From NCBI GenBank assembly GCA_029855935.1, contig JAGSHN010000025.1:1-64000 (forward strand): a stretch of DNA of 64,000 nt, written 5' to 3'. Position numbers and translations under genes: made by a program. The notes beneath the pieces were generated by a model. The model was not told the DNA's origin and made no database searches. It saw only the letters and a list, made by a program, of their open reading frames with translations. The first letter of the stretch is position 1; the number at the start of each line of letters is the position of its first letter. Source of the DNA: Candidatus Thorarchaeota archaeon (GTDB taxonomy: Archaea; Asgardarchaeota; Thorarchaeia; Thorarchaeales; Thorarchaeaceae). This document shows positions 1 through 6,376 of this stretch, piece after piece.

Positions 1-802
1 AACCAGCGCGATACAGACCGGGCTGAATCGGAATTCCCCGCCAAGAACCGGGGACACGGTCATAGGCCATACGTAGTCTGACAACAAGGCCGGAGTACGG
101 TTTCTGGCGGTTCTCATGTTCAGAGGAGGGAGCGTCATTCGAACGACACGCTTCCACATAGCGAATCTCAGGACCATAGTTCTCACACAGGGACACATCC
201 AGACCGCACGCACGCATCAGGCTGGAGAGATCATCAATGGGGGATGACAGATTGCGAGCTCCCTTGTTGCCGCGCATCATCTCCCGTTGGACCTTGCGAC
301 GAGTACGCCAGAATGCACGGCGGTCATCGTCATCCTCAGGGAGGATCTCCGCAGCTATCACCATCCGTCCGTCGGATCGTAGTACATCTCTGGCGCGGCG
401 GAGTAACACTTCCCTCTCAACAGGTGTCAGCTCGGACAGGAGAAACGTACTCACAATCACATCGAACGTTGTGCCCTCTCTTGCTAGACTCTCAAGGGTC
501 CTAATCACGTCGCCCTCTATCAGTGTGGGGAACTGCCCTTCGTTGGCTGCTCGTCTCCGAGCTGCAGTGATCATCGCACAGCTTGCATCCACGCCCACCA
601 CAGTGGCCCCTCTCTTCGCAGCCTCAATGACCAGAGTTCCCGGACCGCAACCGAGGTCCAGTACTTGCATGCCGGGCCGAACAAGCGAGAGGATTCGCTC
701 TCGAATCTCACTGACCCGTCCGCGGAGCACTTCATCAAATTCACGTTCGTAGGTCTCGGGCCTCTCTTCAAGCATGATCATATACGCCACGGCCACTGTC
801 AC
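1..802 (-). CDS. Class I SAM-dependent methyltransferase (3' end cut by window edge)
   Basis: The reading frame starts at GTG 802 and stays open to base 1, so the C-terminus lies outside the window. About 50 residues in, it carries the SAM-binding motif VLDLGCGPGTLVIEAA, followed by an acidic residue in VVGVDAS (strand 2) and a later FDVIVSTFLLSE stretch, the usual Rossmann methyltransferase order. The start GTGA overlaps the TGA stop of the upstream ArsR gene, so the two are almost certainly co-transcribed and translationally coupled. That pairing suggests a metal- or metalloid-linked substrate, but none of the cysteine pattern of arsenite methyltransferase ArsM is visible, so the substrate is unknown. 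Methyltransferase class is secure, specificity is not. Confidence 0.85.
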   Translation of the reverse strand, partial: MTVAVAYMIMLEERPETYEREFDEVLRGRVSEIRERILSLVRPGMQVLDLGCGPGTLVIEAAKRGATVVGVDASCAMITAARRRAANEGQFPTLIEGDVIRTLESLAREGTTFDVIVSTFLLSELTPVEREVLLRRARDVLRSDGRMVIAAEILPEDDDDRRAFWRTRRKVQREMMRGNKGARNLSSPIDDLSSLMRACGLDVSLCENYGPEIRYVEACRSNDAPSSEHENRQKPYSGLVVRLRMAYDRVPGSWRGIPIQPGLYRAG

Positions 803-1173
803 TCACCACCAATTACTCCCAGAAGAGAGAGGACACGTTCGCGCATCGTCTCCGACAACGAGTAGTAGACCCATCGCCCCCTACGTTCACTCTTGAGCCA
901 ACCTGCCTGCTTCATAGCTCGAAGATGGTGGGATACAAGTGGCTGACTTGCAGCCGATAGTGCGTGCTGTATCTCACACACGCATGCCGATCTGAGACGA
1001 AGCAGCAGAAAGACGATACCAACCCGGATGGGTGCCGTGAAGATCTCAAAGAGGTCGACATCCTCGCGAAATTTCTTCATCACCTCGATACGCTCCGAGT
1101 CAGTGGCACAACACGGGCGAGTGTTGGGGACGGTGAGACAGCCGCGAAACGCGGCCCTCGTTCTCTTGACCAT
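799..1173 (-). CDS. ArsR/SmtB-family metal-responsive repressor
   Basis: A 124-residue winged-helix protein. It contains the family's metal-binding recognition-helix signature in the form ACVCEIQ, equivalent to the ELCVCDL box of ArsR/CadC sensors, followed by the HTH segment QPLVSHHLRAMKQAGW and a wing ending in WVYYSL. A second cysteine pair (PCC near residues 20-22) lies in the N-terminal extension and could add a metal ligand. ArsR proteins repress their own operon and leave DNA on binding As(III), Cd(II) or similar ions. The ATG is supported by a TATA box about 25 bases upstream, giving a leaderless message. The downstream methyltransferase overlaps it by four bases. The inducing metal cannot be told from sequence. 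Confidence 0.88.
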   Translation of the reverse strand: MVKRTRAAFRGCLTVPNTRPCCATDSERIEVMKKFREDVDLFEIFTAPIRVGIVFLLLRLRSACVCEIQHALSAASQPLVSHHLRAMKQAGWLKSERRGRWVYYSLSETMRERVLSLLGVIGGE

Positions 1174-1181
1174 ACGCCTTG

Positions 1182-1203
1182 TATAAACGGGGTTTATATA
1201 AAT
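1182..1203 (-). promoter_or_regulatory. arsR promoter with overlapping ArsR operator palindrome
   Basis: On the minus strand an ATTTATATAAA TATA box (1193-1203) is centred about 25 bases before the ArsR ATG. It overlaps a perfect inverted repeat, TATAAAC-GGG-GTTTATA (1182-1198). A dimeric repressor bound here would block TBP/TFB, so this is the natural candidate for the autoregulatory operator. Operator assignment is inference from position and symmetry. Confidence 0.65.
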
Positions 1204-1534
1204 CTGGTGTATATGTAGCCGCCCGTGGAGCTGTGATCCGTGTTGTCCAGACGGGCGTCGTGGGTTGCCAGACTTGACAGTCTGGATATATCCGTGCGGA
1301 GATATGCGTAGGGCCCTGAAGAGATGTATCGGTGGAGATGCAAATGGACACGCGCTGCCGGAGTCCTGACTGCGAGATGATAGTCCTCCCGGAGATATCG
1401 GAGAGAGGCCCAGACATCGAGGAGATCTCGGCTAGGCGCTACGTGAAACGTGCAGCGACCATCACCGCGGGGGAGCCGTCCTGTCACGGAGAGGCCTCAG
1501 CTGTGTCTCAAACAGCCTAGCGGAGGGACGACCA
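1204..1534. other. Intergenic region with a TATA-like palindrome and a doubtful small ORF
   Basis: Between the divergent arsR and the membrane methyltransferase lies a perfect palindrome GGATATATCC (1284-1293) that may serve as TATA box for rightward transcription. A frame from about 1338 to 1520 (roughly 60 residues, three cysteines near its start) ends 14 bases before the next gene. Nothing in it is recognisable and it may be chance. Confidence 0.35.
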
Positions 1535-2263
1535 GTGGTGAGAGATCTGTTGTATCTGATCGTCCTCGCAGCCGACGTAATCCTTCTCGCAGGCCTGGCG
1601 GTCAGCATCCTAGTACCGGAGCACCGTGTCTGGCCACCTCCCAAGAGGGAGTCTTGGCAGTACTGGACATCTCGGAACTTCATCACCATAGCCTCTGTCG
1701 GTGTTCCCGTACCGGGCATTCTCGACTGGAACTCGATGTGGATCTCTCACTGGGTCAGAATTCCCATCGCGATTGGTGTGATGATAGTCGCCAGTGCCAT
1801 CATCTACAAGGGCATCAAGACATTGAGCTATCACCAGAGCCTCGGACTAGAGGGCGAGCTTGTTGAGAGCGGGCCCTACCGATACTCAAGGAATCCCCAA
1901 TATGTCGGCCTGATACTGCCCTACGCCGCGAGCATATTGCTCACGAACTCGTACCTTGCTCTCATAGCCGGGGGCCTGCTCATCATTGTCTACGCTGTGA
2001 CCCCCCTCAGTGAGGAGCCGTGGCTGCCCGAGCGATACGGAGAGGCCTATGAGAGATACCGGCAACGTGTTACTCGGTATGTGGGGCGACCAAGAAACAA
2101 TGACAGTGAGCAGTACCACCGTGATGAGTCTGGAGATACTCGCACTGCAACGGATAGGCCTAACAGTGAGCGATGCCCTCCAATATCGTGGTATCATCAA
2201 CCTCGGCCGGCAGCAAAATGTCAATATTGTTGCTATCTGCATAGTTCAAGAAAACACTCGTGA
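1535..2263 (+). CDS. Isoprenylcysteine carboxyl methyltransferase (ICMT)-like membrane enzyme
   Basis: The first about 185 residues form a multi-pass membrane protein. They contain the family motif LVESGPYRYSRNPQYVGLIL, then a short hydrophobic hairpin and a second motif EEPWLPERYGEAYERY ending in a basic stretch. This is the SAM-binding C-terminal half typical of the ICMT/PEMT-like superfamily, which methylates small membrane-associated acceptors. The remaining about 55 residues are polar, low-complexity and unlike the family, and they run antisense into the convergent radical SAM gene (shared bases 2160-2263). The tail may therefore have been acquired when the A/T-rich island landed here. 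The start is GTG 1535 behind GGAGGG. Substrate is unknown. Confidence 0.8.
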   Translation: MVRDLLYLIVLAADVILLAGLAVSILVPEHRVWPPPKRESWQYWTSRNFITIASVGVPVPGILDWNSMWISHWVRIPIAIGVMIVASAIIYKGIKTLSYHQSLGLEGELVESGPYRYSRNPQYVGLILPYAASILLTNSYLALIAGGLLIIVYAVTPLSEEPWLPERYGEAYERYRQRVTRYVGRPRNNDSEQYHRDESGDTRTATDRPNSERCPPISWYHQPRPAAKCQYCCYLHSSRKHS

Positions 2264-3617
2264 TAATTGATGATTCTACTCTACTGTACGGGTCGACCAA
2301 GAAATCGTGATCCAGATTTCTCTGAACAGAATTTCTTGTGATTGGACAACCGAACGCCACGAATGGTAGAAAAGCCCTTGAGGACAACTTTGATAGTAGC
2401 TTTGAACCACTTTCAATTATCTCGTCAAGCGAGCTGAGGATACTTCCAAGACAGTATTCTTTGCTGCCAACAGATTCTGGGCATGAATAGATAGCCCCAT
2501 CGATTGAGATATGAAACATAACCACCCCTGCCAAACAACCGAAACTGTTTCTACAGACACTAGATGAGAAACCCGTTCTGCATAGCTGTAGAATGCTATC
2601 AATGGGCTCAATGCCAACTCTGCTATGGTATTGTGTTTTCAGTTCTGCCAAGGTCGAAATCGATTTTGCCCATGATTTCGCTGGCAGAAGTGTTCTAAAC
2701 CTATCTGTGGGGACTACTGGGACAAACGAAAACTTCTGAAGAGAATACTCCGAGACAAAATAATCAACCATTTCAGGTATTGTTTCAACATTAGCGGGAG
2801 TCACGACACATTGAACACTTATCTCTTCAGGTGCATAGAATCTAAGTAGATTATCAATGTTCTCAATTGCTCTTTTCGATGTTTCACCTCTCTGCTCTTG
2901 CTGGATTGCTCCGATACCATCAATACTGAGACCTAGCCGAATATCATGATCATATAGCAGTCTAACAGTCTTTGAGTCCAGCAAGGTCCCATTTGTTTGA
3001 ATTGACATTGTGAAATTGCTAGATCCAACAGCCGTTTCGATCGTCCTAAAGAGGGCAATCACTCGATTCAAACATAGAAGTGGTTCACCTCCATATGCTT
3101 GAATATGTAGTTGTTCATTAGGCCACTTGTTGTGGATCTTGGTTAGAAATTCTCCAATTGAGTCAATGGTACTATACTGTAGAACCCCCCTTTCGAAGCC
3201 CATATCTTGCAAGTGAGTGCGGGAACAGTATCTGCAAGCTAGATTACAATTGGTCGTAATGTCAATAACAATTTGCGAAACTCGCTGAATGGGAAAAAGT
3301 GGAGATCTATCAACCGTTGTGTTTTCCGATAGTCCTTTGCGGGTAAGATAATGAAAACCATAGTTGCTTAATACTACATCATAGTTTTCGTATGACCATT
3401 TTGCGAAAACATTGTCTTCGGGTAGATCAACTACGAGGTCTGAAAGCTTCGAATCCATTTTGAGGACTGAAACTATTGATTCAATATCAGCAGTTGGCAA
3501 GTTCTTCAGGCTTATGATTCTGTCTTTTACTAGATCGTAGATTCTCACACCAGATTTCGAAGAGAAAGTATATCTCAAGTCCGGACGTAGTATTGTCTTC
3601 AAGATATTCCCAACCAA
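2160..3617 (-). CDS. Radical SAM/SPASM-type peptide-modifying enzyme with N-terminal extension
   Basis: A 485-residue protein. The first about 110 residues resemble the leader-binding N-terminal regions of peptide maturases but are not a clear match. The radical SAM core follows, with the 4Fe-4S motif CNLACRYC (Cys 124, 128, 131), the SAM-binding GGEP box (176-179) and a conserved SIQTNGTLL strand. The C-terminal half has spaced cysteines (about 346, 355, 361, 379 and 389, in contexts such as CRNSFGC and YSCPE), as expected for a SPASM domain holding auxiliary clusters. Such enzymes install carbon-carbon or thioether crosslinks in ribosomal peptides. It sits one base behind the next radical SAM gene and downstream of a small Trp/Arg-rich peptide gene. 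Base composition is clearly more A/T-rich than the flanks, suggesting transfer. Confidence 0.85.
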   Translation of the reverse strand: MVGNILKTILRPDLRYTFSSKSGVRIYDLVKDRIISLKNLPTADIESIVSVLKMDSKLSDLVVDLPEDNVFAKWSYENYDVVLSNYGFHYLTRKGLSENTTVDRSPLFPIQRVSQIVIDITTNCNLACRYCSRTHLQDMGFERGVLQYSTIDSIGEFLTKIHNKWPNEQLHIQAYGGEPLLCLNRVIALFRTIETAVGSSNFTMSIQTNGTLLDSKTVRLLYDHDIRLGLSIDGIGAIQQEQRGETSKRAIENIDNLLRFYAPEEISVQCVVTPANVETIPEMVDYFVSEYSLQKFSFVPVVPTDRFRTLLPAKSWAKSISTLAELKTQYHSRVGIEPIDSILQLCRTGFSSSVCRNSFGCLAGVVMFHISIDGAIYSCPESVGSKEYCLGSILSSLDEIIESGSKLLSKLSSRAFLPFVAFGCPITRNSVQRNLDHDFLVDPYSRVESSIITSVFLNYADSNNIDILLPAEVDDTTILEGIAHC

Positions 3618-3618
3618 A

Positions 3619-4566
3619 CTAGGCCTTTATAGCTGAGATCTCAGATGTCCCGAAAACTTGTGCATAGCTGTTCCACATCCTCGGACAAGTATTCTGAACA
3701 ACGCACGAAGCACAAGCATCAGTATGTATGACCGAATCAAATTGGGAAAGAAAATCAACTCCCGTAGGTGTAATCAGAAGAGTATTCCCATCTGTAATCT
3801 CCTGCGCTGCCAGATATTTCCAATAGAAAGGATCGACTAAGCAAAGTGGAATCGTATTTATGGAAACAGGTAGCCCATATGACTCGCATCTGTCAATTGC
3901 TTGTTCAACCTTGGGAAGTGCATCGGTATACTTTATTCCAATCGTGTCCATGTATGAAAGGGCTCTTCCTGAATAGTCCACTCCGTAGAATCCAACAGAA
4001 ACACCGGGACAGCCAAATTCAGAGTGCACAAACTCAACAGAATCAAGTAGACCTTCAACTGTAGGCCTCATTAGTAGAAACTTCAAATGTACATTGAAAC
4101 CTCTTTCTAGCAACAATCTTATTCCCCTGATTCTTGACTGCCAACTGTTTGGCCTCATTGCGATTCCATTATGGACCTGTGAATGATGTGAGTAAAGGGT
4201 CACGAAGAAAACCGGAGATGCCGATGCCATTTTGAAAATCGTTTGAAGACGTTCAACTGTTGAGGAAGTCATAGTCTGGCTCGTCGTTGCAAACGTTATC
4301 GGTCTGAAACCCATTTGGAGAATATTCTGAATCAAGTGGTCAATGTCCGACCACAAGAAGGGCTCGCCACCGCTTATTTCAATTGGGATTTTCTGCGGTT
4401 CAAGTTTCATTTTGGAGACAAAATATGTTAGCCTATCTACAACACGTTCGATACTTGTGGAATCAGAATGATTTGACAATGGACAATTCAAGCACCTATT
4501 GATACAGTGAAAAGTCGGAGCAATATAGACATTCGAAACATCACTGTTTTGAACTGTCCAATTCAC
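3619..4566 (-). CDS. Second radical SAM peptide-modifying enzyme
   Basis: About 315 residues. The 4Fe-4S motif is CINRCLNC (Cys 21, 25, 28) and the SAM-binding box is SGGEP (about 65-69). The C-terminus carries CASCVVQNTC, a short SPASM/twitch-like cysteine cluster. I start it at GTG 4566 because GGAGG lies nine bases upstream; the frame is open to a TTG at 4596. It is the first enzyme gene after the 46-residue peptide gene ending at 4606, with only 39 bases between, and the larger radical SAM gene follows after one base. The arrangement peptide, radical SAM, radical SAM is the layout of RiPP operons. Which enzyme modifies which residue cannot be told from sequence. Confidence 0.82.
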   Translation of the reverse strand: MNWTVQNSDVSNVYIAPTFHCINRCLNCPLSNHSDSTSIERVVDRLTYFVSKMKLEPQKIPIEISGGEPFLWSDIDHLIQNILQMGFRPITFATTSQTMTSSTVERLQTIFKMASASPVFFVTLYSHHSQVHNGIAMRPNSWQSRIRGIRLLLERGFNVHLKFLLMRPTVEGLLDSVEFVHSEFGCPGVSVGFYGVDYSGRALSYMDTIGIKYTDALPKVEQAIDRCESYGLPVSINTIPLCLVDPFYWKYLAAQEITDGNTLLITPTGVDFLSQFDSVIHTDACASCVVQNTCPRMWNSYAQVFGTSEISAIKA

Positions 4567-4605
4567 ATGTGAGGTCCTCCGGAAAGATACTATCAATTCA
4601 TCTTG

Positions 4606-4746
4606 CTAGTTTGGTCCTCTACTCCAGCGACTCCATCTGTTCCAGCCAGTATGACCAAAAGCCTCTTTTCCAATTCTTGCTAGTTCGGTTATCTCTATTT
4701 CAATATCGGATCCAATTCTCTTGCTATACACCCTTATTTTGGCCAT
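4606..4746 (-). CDS. Candidate RiPP precursor peptide with three Trp-x-Arg triplets
   Basis: An unlisted 46-codon frame from ATG 4746 (alternative GTG 4731) to TAG 4606. The N-terminal two thirds look like a leader, helical and charged (IEIEITELARIGKEAF). The C-terminus is GWNRWSRWSRGPN, that is WNR-WSR-WSR in direct succession. Three-residue aromatic-x-X motifs are the substrates of radical SAM enzymes that form cyclophanes (triceptide and darobactin-type chemistry), in which the Trp ring is joined to the beta-carbon of the third residue. The gene is directly upstream of two radical SAM/SPASM-type genes on the same strand. Small size, leader-core layout and context support the call, but no homologue search was possible. 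Confidence 0.68.
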   Translation of the reverse strand: MAKIRVYSKRIGSDIEIEITELARIGKEAFGHTGWNRWSRWSRGPN

Positions 4747-5044
4747 CCAACCACCCACAAGCAGGTCCTAACCCGCATCATTCTCCTCCGCAGATAAAAA
4801 TCTTTTCAGGATTCCCGTTCAGTAGAAGAGCCATACGCTAGATATGCACTTCACTGTCTTGTGGCCTCTCCAATGCGTATATCGAATTTGATTGCGACCA
4901 AACCCAATCAGACAGTTTTCCAGTGTGGCTTTGAATCTGACAAGAACTCAACTCAATCTACTTCTACTCGTATTCTATCCTTCTGGGGAGTTCAAATTGT
5001 CCTGAATCGTCGAACTAGATTGCCAAATCCATGCAGCAACTTAC
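4747..5044 (-). promoter_or_regulatory. Leader region of the putative RiPP operon
   Basis: On the minus strand a GATTTTTATC TATA-like box (4793-4802) precedes the peptide gene by about 50 bases. That would give a transcript start near 4771 and a short leader. A GGAGG (4785-4789) stands before ATGATG at 4781, opening a 15-codon frame that ends at 4734, overlapping the precursor start; it could be a coupling leader peptide or chance. The rest shows many stops in all frames and no recognisable gene. Confidence 0.4.
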
Positions 5045-5248
5045 TCATGTTCGGTAATCAGTAATCCAGCCTAGTTCTGCTTGATAACTCGTACAAGCGT
5101 CGTTGGTTGGGCAATTATTGCAACTTGGATTTGAGTCGTTCTTGTAGTACTTCAAACCCATGTACGCAAGTCCATCATCATGAGATTGCCCCATGGTACA
5201 GGGTACGTCCAAGAATACCTCCGCTTGCTCCTTGATCTCAATCTCCAC
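5045..5248 (-). CDS. Small cysteine-rich protein or SPASM remnant upstream of the radical SAM pair
   Basis: A 67-residue frame from GTG 5248 on the same strand as the radical SAM genes. It has four cysteines, three of them clustered as SCNNCPTNDACTSY near the C-terminus. That spacing resembles the CASCVVQNTC tail of the neighbouring radical SAM enzyme, so this may be the orphaned C-terminus of a decayed SPASM enzyme. Alternatively it is a second modified-peptide precursor, since cysteine-rich cores are common. No Shine-Dalgarno site precedes the GTG and an in-frame stop lies about 20 codons upstream. I cannot decide between the two readings, nor exclude a chance frame. Confidence 0.4.
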   Translation of the reverse strand: MEIEIKEQAEVFLDVPCTMGQSHDDGLAYMGLKYYKNDSNPSCNNCPTNDACTSYQAELGWITDYRT

Positions 5249-5360
5249 AATTGTGGGTCGAATGGAGGCAGTACAACACGTTGTATGCTTATTACCTCGA
5301 CTATGTCAAATATACTCAATATATTTGTTATAGAAAACAGGAGGGTCGATTCTGATAGAG

Positions 5361-5603
5361 ATGACGACGATTGCAATCAAAGAGAGCACCCGAAGAGAAC
5401 TCATTCGAATCGCAGGAGAGATTCAGAGAAGAACAAGAGAACGCGTTGACTTCGATACGGTCATCCGCTTTCTGATAGAGGCATATGAAAAGGACAAGAT
5501 CAACCTCAATGCGTGGCAACGTTTTCTTGAGCCCATCCCCGGCGCAGACTTTGAGTCCCTGTATCTTGAGTTGATGGCGGAGCGTCGTTCTGATGAGCGG
5601 TGA
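5361..5603 (+). CDS. VapB-like antitoxin
   Basis: An 80-residue protein starting with a short beta strand, MTTIAIKESTRRELIRIA, then a helix-turn-helix-like stretch. This is the ribbon-helix-helix/AbrB-like DNA-binding front end of many VapB antitoxins. The charged C-terminal half (ending AERRSDER) would wrap the toxin. It overlaps the downstream PIN-domain gene by 11 bases, the normal arrangement of type II toxin-antitoxin pairs, and probably represses its own promoter as a complex with the toxin. An A/T-rich TATA-like stretch (about 5317-5326) precedes it. Function is inferred mainly from the partner gene. Confidence 0.75.
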   Translation: MTTIAIKESTRRELIRIAGEIQRRTRERVDFDTVIRFLIEAYEKDKINLNAWQRFLEPIPGADFESLYLELMAERRSDER

Positions 5604-6021
5604 GAAAAGAAAAGTGACAGTATTGGATGCTGGAGTATTGCTGGCCCTTGCTCTGGGTGAGCCTGCTGCAAAGGGACTGGGAGCGGAGATCGGAAAAGGT
5701 GAGAAGCTCTTTGCGTGTACCGAACTGGGGTTGTGCGAGCTTTTGTATGTCCTCTGTAGAAGAATCGGGTGGAGAAAGGCAAAGAGGAAGTTACATCTGC
5801 TGATCAAATCATCGACAGTACGATTCATTCCTACGAGTGCTCTTTGGTTGGAATCGGCAAGGATCAAGTGCAAGGTGCCAATTGCACTGCCCGATTGTCT
5901 TATCATTGCCGCAGCCAGAGTAACTAGAGGGATTGCACTCTTTGCTCGAAGAGAGAAAGAGATTGCAAATGCAGTAGAGAGAGGGCAGCTCAAAGAGAAC
6001 ATAGCGTTTCTAGATCTCTGA
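5593..6021 (+). CDS. VapC-like PIN-domain ribonuclease toxin
   Basis: A 142-residue PIN-domain protein. The first acidic residue is in VLDAGVLLAL (Asp12), the second in TELGLCELLYVL (Glu49) and the third in ALPDCLIIAAA. The usual fourth acidic position is occupied by basic residues in LFARREKEI, which is a departure from the canonical site. PIN toxins cut RNA, frequently tRNA or rRNA, with Mg2+ or Mn2+ held by these acids. The 11-base overlap with the preceding small gene gives translational coupling to its antitoxin. Composition is slightly more A/T-rich than the flanking genes, consistent with a mobile pair next to the radical SAM island. Confidence 0.82.
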   Translation: MSGEKRKVTVLDAGVLLALALGEPAAKGLGAEIGKGEKLFACTELGLCELLYVLCRRIGWRKAKRKLHLLIKSSTVRFIPTSALWLESARIKCKVPIALPDCLIIAAARVTRGIALFARREKEIANAVERGQLKENIAFLDL

Positions 6022-6376
6022 GGACACACTGAGTCCCAATCTCAAGACACACGCCCTCTCGATGCCAGCCTCTCCATTGGGGCGTACTGTCTGAGCATCC
6101 TCTCTCGCCATCTCTGAGCCTTCGAACCGAAATATCACGCATGAGGAATACCTGCGGCAATTGCCAAGACTGTGTCCGCGCGCATACGATGAGGGCAACC
6201 ATCGCGCAATCCACAATGGACAGGGGAGAATGTTGGCAATATCCCATACTAATTGAACCTGCAGCGCCTTTGGCCACCGGATATTGACGCCCACAGGAGA
6301 TGAAACTCCCCCAGGGGTCGCCTGCACTTCGTGTGGCACGGGTAAGGCCCTCCCGTGATTTGCAAGGGCTCCTAGG
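6022..6376. other. Intergenic region, no gene seen
   Basis: About 355 bases between the convergent vapC and the secreted glycoside-hydrolase-like gene. Frames here are short and show no family features. No clear terminator hairpin was found. Confidence 0.5.

Noticed and set aside
237-752. Plus-strand 171-codon frame
   Set aside because: It is antisense to the methyltransferase, which has clear SAM-binding motifs, and its Arg/Ser-rich product is typical of shadow frames.
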